In this document: positions 33,043-40,434 of the stretch, piece after piece | Numbering within the stretch: position 1 is the stretch's first letter | Layout of the letters: each line of letters begins with the position of its first letter | From: Nitrospiraceae bacterium | GTDB lineage: Bacteria; Nitrospirota; Nitrospiria; Nitrospirales; Nitrospiraceae | NCBI GenBank assembly: GCA_919902505.1 | Contig: CAKKRE010000014.1 | Location: 1 to 64,000 of the forward strand | Direction: 5' to 3' | DNA length: 64,000 nt | Notes under the pieces: model-generated | Told to the model about the DNA's origin: nothing | The model's input: the letters and a program-made list of their open reading frames with translations, nothing else | The model's database searches: none | Translations under genes and position numbers: made by a program

Positions 33043-33657
33043 CTATGCGTGTCCACCCTTGGATAGGGGCGACCGCAACACACGAAAGGGACTCGGCCCT
33101 TGCTCCGGCGGGCAGCCGCAGCGACGCTCATTGAGATTCTGGCCGCACTGCGGACAGAGACCACGGCAATCTTCCCGACATAACGGCTGCATCGGAGCAG
33201 CCAGGATCACCTGCTCGCGCACCATTGGCACCAGGGCGAGGTGCTCGCCCTGATACAGATAGACTTCGTCCGCCTCGTCCGCCTCGTCCGCCTCTTCAAC
33301 AGGCTCAACCGGCTGGGGACCGCGTCTCGGCCCTCTCCGGCCCTGTTCCGCCGGAGCCGGCTTGGTCGCCAGGCCCGCCTGCGAAAGATACTCGGCATAG
33401 AGATTCACAAAGAGCGGATCGGAATATTCCGTGAGGCAGCGGACACACTGACGGATCGCCGTCCCTTCCAACGTGCCGGTCACCGTGATCGGACCGTCGT
33501 GTTGGACAAGTTCCAGTTGAATCGTAAGCGGTCCCTCAAACTTCTCTTCCGGCTCATCCAAGCCGAGTTCAGGCCCCGTGGCCGTGCACGACAAGGACAG
33601 TCCTTCTGGGTCGATATCGACAATCGCTGGCTTGAGCGTATCCATCAGCACCGTCAT
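33043..33657 (-). CDS. DUF177 (YceD-type) protein
   Basis: About 204 residues from ATG 33657; ATG 33645 is an equal choice and neither has a good ribosome site. The family core is visible: GTLEGTAIRQCVRCLTEY and, near the end, CREDCRGLCPQCGQNLN, two cysteine pairs that could hold zinc. YceD-type genes precede rpmF across bacteria and affect 23S rRNA metabolism in Escherichia coli and plants; the mechanism is unclear. A run of acidic residues (EEADEADEADEVY) is coded by a 9-base tandem repeat. Confidence 0.85.
   Translation of the reverse strand: MTVLMDTLKPAIVDIDPEGLSLSCTATGPELGLDEPEEKFEGPLTIQLELVQHDGPITVTGTLEGTAIRQCVRCLTEYSDPLFVNLYAEYLSQAGLATKPAPAEQGRRGPRRGPQPVEPVEEADEADEADEVYLYQGEHLALVPMVREQVILAAPMQPLCREDCRGLCPQCGQNLNERRCGCPPEQGPSPFRVLRSPLSKGGHA
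33267..33293. repeat. Three tandem 9-base repeats inside the DUF177 gene
   Basis: Three exact copies of CGTCCGCCT on the plus strand, coding for repeated Glu-Ala-Asp on the minus strand. Being a multiple of three bases, copy-number change would lengthen or shorten the acidic linker without a frameshift. Confidence 0.85.
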
Positions 33658-33741
33658 GACGGGAAGAGCCGCCCCCGAACTGAGCGGGAGACAGACTGCC
33701 CGACTACTTGATCCAAGACTCACCAAAACCTATCCCTCGCC

Positions 33742-33999
33742 CTATCGCTCTTCAGCGAAACTCACCAAGGCGATCTGGCGCGCCCGCTTTACCGCCACCG
33801 TCAACACACGCTGGTGCTGCAGGCAATTTCCAGAAATGCGGCGTGGGACGATTCGTCCGCGCTCAGTCAGAAAATTCCGCAACAGACCGACATCCTTGAA
33901 GTCAATCGGCGCCTTATCGACACAAAACCGGCACGGCTTGCGGCGCTGAAAAAACCGACCGCCTCCGCCCCCGCTATTCCCGCGATCTCCTCGTTCCAT
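33742..33999 (-). CDS. rpsR: 30S ribosomal protein S18
   Basis: 85 residues. [21 protein letters not shown] and [18 protein letters not shown] are the S18 signatures; the three cysteines could be part of a zinc site as in C+ forms of S18. A glycine run near the N-terminus (SGGGGG) is a small local oddity. S18 pairs with S6 in the platform of the small subunit. It follows ssb by 15 bases. Confidence 0.96.
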   Translation of the reverse strand: MERGDRGNSGGGGGRFFQRRKPCRFCVDKAPIDFKDVGLLRNFLTERGRIVPRRISGNCLQHQRVLTVAVKRARQIALVSFAEER

Positions 34000-34014
34000 A
34001 CTCGCCTCCGTCTG

Positions 34015-34407
34015 CTACGACTGTTCGTCTTCGAAAGAAGGTTCTTCGTGTAGGCCGCCGCTCTCGCCTCCCGCCTCGCCCCGCTTCGGCAGGAAGGTCA
34101 CGCCTTGGGCCACGACTTCGTGTTTGCTGCGTTTCTGTCCGTCTTCGGTCTCCCAACGGCGCTGCTGGAGCCGGCCATCGATAATGACGCCGTTGCCCTT
34201 GCTGAGATACTGCCCGCAATGTTCCGCCTGTTTCCCGAACACCACGATGTCGATGAAACAGACTTCTTCCTTGAGTTCATCCCCCTGCTTAAACCGCCGG
34301 CTTGTCGCCAACCCGAAGCTGGCAACCGGCGTTCCGCTGGGCGTATAACGCAACTCGGGATTGCGGGTCAGGTTCCCGACCAGGATGACTTTATTGAACC
34401 CCGCCAA
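34015..34407 (-). CDS. ssb: Single-stranded DNA-binding protein
   Basis: 130 residues. The OB fold is clear: FNKVILVGNLTRNPELRYT, ATSRRFKQGDELKEEVCF and GNGVIIDGRLQQRRWETEDG. The C-terminus is acidic (EEPSFEDEQS) but ends without the usual D-D-I/L-P-F tip that recruits partner proteins, so partner binding may differ or rest on another SSB. Start: TTG at 34407, chosen because AAGGAG lies six bases upstream and the family N-terminus follows; ATG codons upstream lie inside rpsF. Overlaps rpsF by 17 bases. Confidence 0.93.
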   Translation of the reverse strand: MAGFNKVILVGNLTRNPELRYTPSGTPVASFGLATSRRFKQGDELKEEVCFIDIVVFGKQAEHCGQYLSKGNGVIIDGRLQQRRWETEDGQKRSKHEVVAQGVTFLPKRGEAGGESGGLHEEPSFEDEQS

Positions 34408-34744
34408 CGGTGGCTCCTTGTGGTGCGACCACGGGGGCACCTCTCGGTGGAGCAGGCTCCTGCTCCAACTTCACGGTCAGAAACTTAATGATCGAATCTT
34501 CAAGTCGGTAGGCGCGTTCGAGTTCGGCGATGACCGTTCCCGGCCCCTTGAAGTAGAAATAGACGTAGGTACCCTTGCGCTCACGCTTGATCTCGTAGGC
34601 GAGCTTCTTTCGGCCCCAATTTTCAGCCCGCTCGAGCGAGGCGCCGTTCTTGGTCACGGTGCCCTTCATCTTTTCAATCAACGCAGTGGTTTCTTCGTCG
34701 CTTAAGGTCGGACGAATAATAAACAGGGACTCGTAGAGTTCCAT
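34391..34744 (-). CDS. rpsF: 30S ribosomal protein S6
   Basis: 117 residues. MELYESLFIIRPTLSDEE and the GTYVYFYFKGPGTVIAELER strand are typical of S6. A proline-rich tail (PAPPRGAPVVAPQ) extends past the core fold. S6 binds S18 to form a dimer on the 30S platform. Start: ATG at 34744 after AGGAGG. First gene of the block rpsF-ssb-rpsR, which usually also carries rplI; no rplI is present here. Confidence 0.96.
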   Translation of the reverse strand: MELYESLFIIRPTLSDEETTALIEKMKGTVTKNGASLERAENWGRKKLAYEIKRERKGTYVYFYFKGPGTVIAELERAYRLEDSIIKFLTVKLEQEPAPPRGAPVVAPQGATVGGVQ

Positions 34745-34755
34745 GCAGAATCCTC

Positions 34756-34786
34756 CTGGGCATCGGCCCCCGTTCACAGACGGGAG
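34756..34786 (-). promoter_or_regulatory. Possible S6:S18-binding leader hairpin of rpsF
   Basis: In the rpsF leader, CCCGT and ACGGG pair around CTGTGA, directly followed by a small GGC-CGA-TGCC stem that presents CCG. In several bacteria the S6-S18 complex represses its operon through a leader hairpin exposing CCG. The match here is by eye and weak. Confidence 0.3.
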
Positions 34787-34826
34787 CGAGGTGTAGGTAC
34801 GCCGGACAAGCCGGGACGAGCTGGCG

Positions 34827-34856
34827 AAGGTAGCACAGCGTCAAAGAATGTGTCAA
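34827..34856 (-). promoter_or_regulatory. Sigma-70-type promoter for the rpsF-ssb-rpsR block
   Basis: On the minus strand TTGACA (34851-34856) and TACCTT (34827-34832) are 18 bases apart. Transcription would start near 34820, about 75 bases before the rpsF start, leaving room for the leader hairpin. Confidence 0.6.
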
Positions 34857-34912
34857 ACAGGGGAGCAGCTTTTTCAGGACATCACGCCCGGCACGACACA
34901 AAGATCAGGGCC

Positions 34913-35278
34913 TCACAACTTCTTCCTGAACTGCGGAGGGGCGTGGGACGGCGGTGCCGGACGAGGTCCCGGCGTGCCGGATGGCGGGCGAACCGCACCG
35001 AATCCGCCATATCCACCGTACCAACCAAAACCCAGCGGGCCGTATGGGCCGCCATAGTACCCGAGTGGAGGCCCCCAATAGCCGTAGCCATAACCGATCC
35101 CATATCCAGGGCCATAGCCGGGTCCGGGCCAATAGGAATAGGACTGGGCGCCGGCATAGCCGGGATCCACCAGGAAGTCACTCTGCGCCAACCGCTCCGT
35201 CTGGTGGACCGATTGCGCACAGCCGGCAGAAAAGAGGGCTGCGCAAAGGACCACAAATCGTAGAGCGAATCGAGTCAT
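34913..35278 (-). CDS. Gly/Tyr/Pro-rich lipoprotein (paralogue 1)
   Basis: 121 residues. The signal peptide ends in a lipobox, LFSAGC, so the protein is probably lipidated and exported. After SVHQTERLAQSDFLVDPGY comes a low-complexity segment of repeated GYG, YGP and WYG units, then a proline-rich end PPQFRKKL. Start: ATG at 35278 with GAGGAAA upstream. It is a paralogue of the next gene: both share the HQ-ER-L opening, DPGY/NPGY, the aromatic-glycine middle and the ending PPQF-x-KK. No known family comes to mind. Confidence 0.7.
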   Translation of the reverse strand: MTRFALRFVVLCAALFSAGCAQSVHQTERLAQSDFLVDPGYAGAQSYSYWPGPGYGPGYGIGYGYGYWGPPLGYYGGPYGPLGFGWYGGYGGFGAVRPPSGTPGPRPAPPSHAPPQFRKKL

Positions 35279-35342
35279 GGCTGTTTCCTCAGTGAGATCA
35301 CGATGTGCCTGGCTGTATTTCGGCACAATCGACCGCATCGAA

Positions 35343-35645
35343 TCAATATTTCTTCTGAAACTGTGGCGGCGCATTGGCCGGTGGGGTCGGACGTGGAGCG
35401 GGTGCATTCGGCTGCTGACTGCCGATGCCATAGCCGCCCCCATACCACCCATAGCCGGAACCATAGTAGCCGAACGGATTCCACCAGAATCCAGGGCCGC
35501 TCCAATAGGACGGCGATTCTGGATAACCGGGATTCATGTGGGCGCCCACAGATCCAAGACGCTCTCCCTGGTGAAACGATTGCGCACAGGCCGTCAGGAG
35601 CAACAGAGCGCTTGCGACGTAGAGGGAACCGATCGATCGTCTCAT
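35343..35645 (-). CDS. Gly/Tyr/Pro-rich lipoprotein (paralogue 2)
   Basis: 100 residues with the lipobox LLTAC. The mature part opens QSFHQGERLGSVGAHMNPGY and continues with GFWWNPFGYYGSGYGWYGGG, then a proline-rich end PPQFQKKY. The strong pairing of Gly with Tyr and Trp suggests an extended, sticky surface segment. Start: ATG at 35645 with TAGGAGG upstream. It lies 11 bases after the barrel gene at 35657-36298 and 64 bases before its paralogue, so the three are probably one operon. Confidence 0.7.
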   Translation of the reverse strand: MRRSIGSLYVASALLLLTACAQSFHQGERLGSVGAHMNPGYPESPSYWSGPGFWWNPFGYYGSGYGWYGGGYGIGSQQPNAPAPRPTPPANAPPQFQKKY

Positions 35646-35656
35646 GCCCGCACCTC

Positions 35657-36298
35657 CTAAAAATGATAGGACAGGCCCACAAATAGTTGATGGGCACGAT
35701 AGGTCGCATCAAAGCCGCCGACCGGCCCGAACGCTCCGCCGAAACGAAACGTAGAGTCCGTATATTTGTATTCGGTGAACAACGCCACCTTCGGCGTGAC
35801 GAATGCTCGAATTCCGACGAGGACATTCCCGCCGACCGACACTTGCGTATCACTCTCCGTGGTCGAAGATCGGCCGAGATGCGCCACAAGCAACGCCGGC
35901 CCCCCGCCGATATAGGGTTGCCAGGTCACGCCGGGATACCGCAACACCACATGGGCGCCGATGTTGGTTACGGAGAGATGGATCCCCGGCACATCGTCGA
36001 GGTTCTTGATATGCGGGGTACTGTGCGAGACGTCCAGCTCAATCCCGAACAATCCATGGCCGGGAAAGACACCCACCTTGCCTCCGAAGGCAGGGCTCGT
36101 TTTTAGATTGAAGTTCGGAGCATCCAGACCAGCCAACGTCCCGCTCCCTCGGACATTCCGGAGGGGATCGGCAAAGTTTGCACCAAGCTGGCCGGCCACG
36201 TACCATTCAGCCTGGATTGGTGAGGGAGCACAAAGGAGAAACCAACAGCCCAACAACCCGGCACTCAACCTGCTGCACACGAACCTGGTCCACACCAT
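35657..36298 (-). CDS. Outer-membrane beta-barrel protein (OmpA/OmpW-like porin fold)
   Basis: 213 residues. A signal peptide (hydrophobic core LSAGLLGCWFLLCAPSP, cleavage near IQA) is followed by eight or so alternating strands: WYVAGQLGANFADPL, GGKVGVFPGHGLFGIELDV, VNVLVGIRAFV-like strands and the ending QLFVGLSYHF, whose final aromatic fits the BAM-recognition signal. It is probably a small eight-stranded barrel. Start: ATG at 36298 with GGAG upstream; the frame to 36364 is possible but less likely. Cargo or function is unknown; two lipoproteins follow in the same operon. Confidence 0.75.
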   Translation of the reverse strand: MVWTRFVCSRLSAGLLGCWFLLCAPSPIQAEWYVAGQLGANFADPLRNVRGSGTLAGLDAPNFNLKTSPAFGGKVGVFPGHGLFGIELDVSHSTPHIKNLDDVPGIHLSVTNIGAHVVLRYPGVTWQPYIGGGPALLVAHLGRSSTTESDTQVSVGGNVLVGIRAFVTPKVALFTEYKYTDSTFRFGGAFGPVGGFDATYRAHQLFVGLSYHF

Positions 36299-36462
36299 GA
36301 TGCATACTCCATGGGCGAGGCGTATCTGGATCTTATCAGGCAATCTGCGCGGCAGACTGGACAACTTTGGCTTGATCGATTGAGGGATGTCGAATGTGTC
36401 ACGGACGGAACGCTATTCGCTCGAGGGCTGGCGGAATGTTGAGAGGGTGATTCGACGTCCTG

Positions 36463-36675
36463 CTACGGCTCATTGCGGGCGGAGGAATTATAGAGCAGGT
36501 ACAATGCGATCCCGCCGGCCACGGCAATGCCCAACCCCGCCAGAGCACGTGTACCGAAACTCAGCGGCCCCACGACAAACTCCGCTACGCGCGGCAATGC
36601 CACCGTCGCGACAATGACCAGCAGTAACGCAAGCAGATGAATCCAGAGGTAGATGGGTTCGCCGGGTTTTCGCAT
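36463..36675 (-). CDS. Small two-helix membrane protein
   Basis: 70 residues with two hydrophobic helices, LWIHLLALLLVIVATVAL and ALAGLGIAVAGGIALYLLY. No family is recognised. Start: ATG at 36675; the ribosome site is poor, and a 6-bp GCGTGA/TCACGC hairpin lies just upstream (36683-36698). It stands between the dioxygenase gene and the outer-membrane barrel gene, all on the minus strand. Confidence 0.5.
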   Translation of the reverse strand: MRKPGEPIYLWIHLLALLLVIVATVALPRVAEFVVGPLSFGTRALAGLGIAVAGGIALYLLYNSSARNEP

Positions 36676-36764
36676 ACATCAGCGTGACGCTTCACGCAGT
36701 GTACGAACTCTGGCCCCATTATTCCACTGTAGAGCACGGGGCGTCAGGAGCGCAGGCCTGAGGC

Positions 36765-37970
36765 TCAATCGAGTATGAACCGTTTCGTTTCTTCGAGGTG
36801 TTTGCTCAAATAGGGCATGAAGGGCGTGCCGCCGGTGCCGACCGCGGTGGGATTGCTGGCGTGCGACTGGTGTTGCCGGAAGATATACCGCTCGGCATAC
36901 CCGATGTGAATGTCTCGAAACTGCGCGAGCAAATCCACACAGGCACAGAAGGCCTTCCATAGATCAGGCCGCGTCGTTTTGCGATCGCGCGCATAGCCGT
37001 AGAGCAACGGGCGATGCTGCTCATCCGTGCGTGCTTCGAGCGCCGCCAGAAACGCCCGGTGGCGCGGAGGCATGTAGTCACGCATCTCCACAAGGTACTG
37101 CGTCAGCGGATCGTCCGCATGAGGAATACCAAGGCCGGCATCCAGCGCCGGCACAATCGAGCTTTGCGAGCCGGTTTCACCGCGGAATTGTTGAGGTCGC
37201 TGCGCGTAGTCCGCGACCCCTTGGTAGACGATTCCCTGAGGCAATGACGGGCTGTTCTTCCAGCCATGGATATAGGGCCGCACGCGGCTGTAATAGATGT
37301 ACGGATCACAACGCTCGGGCATGCGAAGCAACGTCTCCCGCATCGCCTCCTGCGCAGCTGCCAGTCCACGGAGTCCTTGCAGCACATCGTCCGGCTTATT
37401 GTCTCGCGCAGCATTGTGAGCTTGAACCAATCCCACCAACCCCGGTCCTGCCTTCGCCTCAATATCGATATGGATCAGGACAAACCATTCTTCATCGAGG
37501 CCCCCAAGAAAGTTCTGCAGGAGCACCACGTTGCCTAACTCGATGGGCTTCTGCGGATCGAGACGCCGCCAGTTGTGCAGGGCATAGGAGGCATAAGAAA
37601 GCACAGGCGGCCGGCCGAGCTGTTGCGCGACGGTACACCACGGCAGTGCCAGACTGGCCGGAAGGAGTGACGCGGGATGGTCGGGATCTTCCCAGACAAA
37701 GGCATGACCGGCAAAGGAAAGGGTGCGCATCGCGCAGCGAAAGACATCGAGGCCCCAGTCATCCGCGACCGGGCCCATGAGCTGCTGATGGTCCTGGATA
37801 ATAGATCGAAATTGTCGCGCCGTCAGGAATTTCGGAAGCTCCGCGCCGATCTGATTCAAGATCGGCTCATCCGGCAGCTGCACCAACGGATCCTCAGCCG
37901 GAAGGAACCCGCGGTCAGCTGAAAGGTCGAACTGTGCAAGCGAGAGAGGCTGGTGGCTAGATGTCGTCAT
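36765..37970 (-). CDS. Indoleamine 2,3-dioxygenase family protein
   Basis: 401 residues, in the range of indoleamine 2,3-dioxygenases. The C-terminal half has FRDIHIGYAERYIFR, which contains the proximal heme-ligand histidine, and GTGGTPFMPYLSKHLEETKR, the C-terminal signature. Earlier, PPRHRAFLAAL and GSQSSIVPALDAGL are typical. The expected reaction is opening of the tryptophan indole ring to N-formylkynurenine with O2 and heme. No other kynurenine-pathway gene is in the window. Start: ATG at 37970 with GGAAG upstream. A palindromic operator-like sequence lies 41 bases further up. Confidence 0.85.
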   Translation of the reverse strand: MTTSSHQPLSLAQFDLSADRGFLPAEDPLVQLPDEPILNQIGAELPKFLTARQFRSIIQDHQQLMGPVADDWGLDVFRCAMRTLSFAGHAFVWEDPDHPASLLPASLALPWCTVAQQLGRPPVLSYASYALHNWRRLDPQKPIELGNVVLLQNFLGGLDEEWFVLIHIDIEAKAGPGLVGLVQAHNAARDNKPDDVLQGLRGLAAAQEAMRETLLRMPERCDPYIYYSRVRPYIHGWKNSPSLPQGIVYQGVADYAQRPQQFRGETGSQSSIVPALDAGLGIPHADDPLTQYLVEMRDYMPPRHRAFLAALEARTDEQHRPLLYGYARDRKTTRPDLWKAFCACVDLLAQFRDIHIGYAERYIFRQHQSHASNPTAVGTGGTPFMPYLSKHLEETKRFILD

Positions 37971-38010
37971 GGTCGCTTCCACGGGTCGATGCTACAACTA
38001 TTTTTACTGT

Positions 38011-38035
38011 ATCACAGTGATCCCACTCACTGCGG
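38011..38035. promoter_or_regulatory. Operator-like palindromes upstream of the dioxygenase gene
   Basis: ATCACAGTGAT (38011-38021) is a perfect 5-1-5 palindrome. It overlaps a second repeat CAGTGA-N6-TCACTG. Both lie in the likely promoter region of the dioxygenase gene (start 37970), where a repressor or activator could bind. Confidence 0.35.
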
Positions 38036-38146
38036 AACCATTCATATCATACGGCTGCTTCGAAAAAATCCCGCACAGTTTACGTGAAAGCATCCGTCCA
38101 TTCTTCATCGCCCAAACGGTGTAGACAAAATCACTCTCAACGGGAA

Positions 38147-38161
38147 TGGCACACACCTTGT
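38147..38161 (+). promoter_or_regulatory. Sigma-54-like promoter, imperfect -12
   Basis: TGGCAC (38147-38152) and TTGT (38158-38161) are five bases apart. The -24 part is consensus; the -12 GC is GT. It lies in the 391-bp gap 37971-38361, which shows no gene apart from the operator-like palindromes, about 200 bases before the secreted-protein gene at 38362. Confidence 0.3.
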
Positions 38162-38361
38162 CCCACTCGTACAATTACTCCGTCCCAGGCAGACGTCTCA
38201 GAAGAGATCCCTACCATGGTCAACGCGTCCGATTCAGATGCCAGATCACCGCCGTTTCCATTCGCGCACGCAAGCACTGTTCACCCTTGGCGAGCCGATG
38301 AAACGGGCCGCTGAAATCAAACGGTTCCCATCGACCCGCAAACTCCGAAAGGAGTACTGCC

Positions 38362-38871
38362 ATGAACTGGAACAACCTACAACACAGCATGCGAGTGATC
38401 CTAGCGGCAAGCTGTGCCCTCGCACTCTTGTGCGGCGGCACGGCACTCGCGAGCGAGACGTGGATCGACGATGTGTGGAACATGGTCACGTTCGAGAAAA
38501 CGAACTACCCCACCTCTGACTTCGCCCCCTACTTCCAGAAGCTCGACCGCATCAAAACAGGCCTGGACCGGGGAGATCAGCAAGCCGCCAAGATGGAAAC
38601 CGACCGCTTCCTCAAGATGTTGATGGATCGACGGCACGGCATCAATGACGTGGCGGCAGACGAAATCTATAATTTCGTCGTGGGCATCAGGCCCAACGGA
38701 TCGAACGATTCAACCGCGTTGAGCGCACCCATCGAGCTGGGGATCGACACCGAACGCCCCATCAGCGTCCCGGACTTCACGGTGAACACGCCCTATGAAG
38801 GGGGACCTCTCTGCGGGTCAGGCGGGTGCGATTACTGGAACAATGATGTGTGGGACCCGGGCGCTTCGTAA
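38362..38871 (+). CDS. Secreted protein of unknown function
   Basis: 169 residues. The signal peptide (MRVILAASCALALLCGGTALA) is cut before SETWIDDVW. The mature protein is acidic and mostly helical, with a charged stretch (YFQKLDRIKTGLDRGDQQAA) and a C-terminal part with two cysteines in GGPLCGSGGCDYWNND. No domain is recognised. Start: ATG at 38362 with AAAGGAG upstream, a strong site. It stands alone on the plus strand; a stem-loop 46 bases after the stop may end its transcript. Confidence 0.65.
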   Translation: MNWNNLQHSMRVILAASCALALLCGGTALASETWIDDVWNMVTFEKTNYPTSDFAPYFQKLDRIKTGLDRGDQQAAKMETDRFLKMLMDRRHGINDVAADEIYNFVVGIRPNGSNDSTALSAPIELGIDTERPISVPDFTVNTPYEGGPLCGSGGCDYWNNDVWDPGAS

Positions 38872-38917
38872 CAGAGCCGACTGCTAGGACAATGTGCATT
38901 TCTTTTGTGGAAAAAGT

Positions 38918-38946
38918 GGTGGCCTCTGGCTGCTGCAGAGGCCACC
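38918..38946. terminator. Stem-loop terminator-like hairpin
   Basis: GGTGGCCTCTG (38918-38928) and CAGAGGCCACC (38936-38946) form a perfect 11-bp stem with a 7-base loop. An A-run lies on its left side, so on the minus strand it has the T-run of an intrinsic terminator; on the plus strand it could end the gene at 38362-38871. The following 38947-39260 holds no convincing gene. Confidence 0.5.
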
Positions 38947-39267
38947 ATCTGTTGATCCTGCGGATCGGGCTTTCACCTTCCAGTCGCCATTCACCAGAGA
39001 GAGTCCATTGCCACGCTGAACCGCACAGGCCCCGAAGGGTTTCTCGCACGAGACACTTCGTGGCGTACTCAACGATGGCTTACTTGCTTGAGGCCTGCCA
39101 CTTCGGCGCAGCGCCTCGAATAATGCAGGCCGCGCCATTGCCGGCCAGCCGCAATGGCCGCAACTTACAGCAAGTTGTGCCTCATGCCCTGCGATGATGT
39201 GCGACCCAACCTCTCCGCCCAACCCTTCGCCACATTCAAATACATTCCCGAGTTCCGCTGAAACGTT

Positions 39268-39296
39268 TTGAATACCTGGAAACATCGGGCTATGCT
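39268..39296 (+). promoter_or_regulatory. Sigma-70-type promoter for the BamE-like lipoprotein gene
   Basis: TTGAAT (39268-39273) and TATGCT (39291-39296) with a 17-base spacer; transcription would start near 39303, 24 bases before the ATG at 39327. Confidence 0.5.
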
Positions 39297-39326
39297 TCGC
39301 ATACTTTGTCTTCCAGGGAGGCAATT

Positions 39327-39767
39327 ATGCGGATTCAATTCATAATAGTTTCTGTACTGTTGAGCTTCTGCGCGTTTGTTTTGGGTTGTGCTAGCAGTGG
39401 CAATCCTGAAATTCAACGTGATGATTTAACCTCCCAGATCAAAATCGGTGAGTCAACTAAGGATGACGTGCGGCGATTGTTTGGACATCCTAATGGCACA
39501 TCGCGTTACACCGGAACGGTGCCCCAGTTGCCAGGCCATCCGACAACGCCCCCAGGCGCATTCTCAGAGATTTGGACCTATGCCCACGTCAACACGGAGA
39601 TAGCTCCGGTCACATTCATTCCGATAGTGGGATTGTTCGCAGGCAGCGCCACATCCGAAGTAAGTCAGCTGGCGATTACCTTCGATGACAAGGGAATCGT
39701 CCGAGGGGTTCGGACAGGGCACACTAGGGCAACGGGCGGGCCTGGATCAAGCACACCAGAGCAGTAG
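39327..39767 (+). CDS. SmpA/OmlA (BamE)-like lipoprotein
   Basis: 146 residues. The lipobox FVLGC ends the signal peptide. The mature part has the BamE-type pattern: QIKIGESTKDDVRRLFGHPN is the conserved helix-turn, where the G-x-S/T-x-x-[DE]-V-x-x-x-[LF]-G-x-P motif is kept, then strands EIWTYAHV and VSQLAITFDDKGIVRGV. Proteins of this fold bind other envelope proteins, BamE being the best known; whether this one belongs to the barrel-assembly complex is open. Start: ATG at 39327 with AGGGAGG upstream. Confidence 0.72.
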   Translation: MRIQFIIVSVLLSFCAFVLGCASSGNPEIQRDDLTSQIKIGESTKDDVRRLFGHPNGTSRYTGTVPQLPGHPTTPPGAFSEIWTYAHVNTEIAPVTFIPIVGLFAGSATSEVSQLAITFDDKGIVRGVRTGHTRATGGPGSSTPEQ

Positions 39768-39838
39768 TTTTTCAAATGGAACGGACAACAGCGAGATGGC
39801 CGGCCAAGTTGGGCATGAGCCCGATGCAGGTACCGGGG

Positions 39839-40429
39839 CTAACTCGCCTGCTCTCCACCTTCGGTTTTTTCCCGCACGTTGAATTGATTCATCGCCGTGG
39901 CGACATCGCGGTTGAGGAGCAATTCGAGGGCATCGACGGCTCGCTCCAGGCAGGGGGCATAGATCGCCCGCTCTTCAGGTGAAACCTGTTCCAGCACGTA
40001 GTCGGCCGTATCCTGCCTCGGTGCTGGACGGCCGACGCCGATCTTCAGCCGCACGAACTGCGGCGTGCCCAATGCTTCAATGACAGACTTGATGCCGTTG
40101 TGGCCGCCGCTGCCGCCGTCTTGCCTGATCCGCACACGACCCGGTTCTAAATCCAGATCGTCGTGCACGACCACCAGGGCTTCCGGGGTCAGACCAAGCT
40201 CGCGGAGGAGCCCCTTGAGGGGAGGGCCACTGAGATTCATCCAGTCGAGGGTACTGGCGAGTTCGACTAGTTTGGAACCGGCGCGACCCGAGCCTCGCTG
40301 GGCCGCGCCTTTCCTGGTGAGACGTATCGACCACCGCGCAGCGGCCCGTTCGATCACCCAACAACCGATATTATGCCGTGTGTCGGCATAGTCGGCTCCG
40401 GGATTGCCCAATCCAACGAGCAGGCGCAA
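39839..40429 (-). CDS. pth: Peptidyl-tRNA hydrolase
   Basis: 196 residues. It frees tRNA from peptidyl-tRNA that has dropped off the ribosome. RLLVGLGNPGADYADTRHNIG contains the catalytic histidine, and VVHDDLDLEPGRVRIRQDGG plus GGHNGIKSVIEALG are the other active-site motifs. Start: TTG at 40429, since the family N-terminus follows directly and rplY ends five bases upstream. prs-rplY-pth is a widespread gene order. Confidence 0.95.
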   Translation of the reverse strand: MRLLVGLGNPGADYADTRHNIGCWVIERAAARWSIRLTRKGAAQRGSGRAGSKLVELASTLDWMNLSGPPLKGLLRELGLTPEALVVVHDDLDLEPGRVRIRQDGGSGGHNGIKSVIEALGTPQFVRLKIGVGRPAPRQDTADYVLEQVSPEERAIYAPCLERAVDALELLLNRDVATAMNQFNVREKTEGGEQAS

Positions 40430-40434
40430 CGCAA

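Noticed and set aside
38884-39324. 146-residue minus-strand frame
   Set aside because: It contains the 38918-38946 stem-loop, has no similarity I can recognise and an amino acid make-up typical of chance frames.
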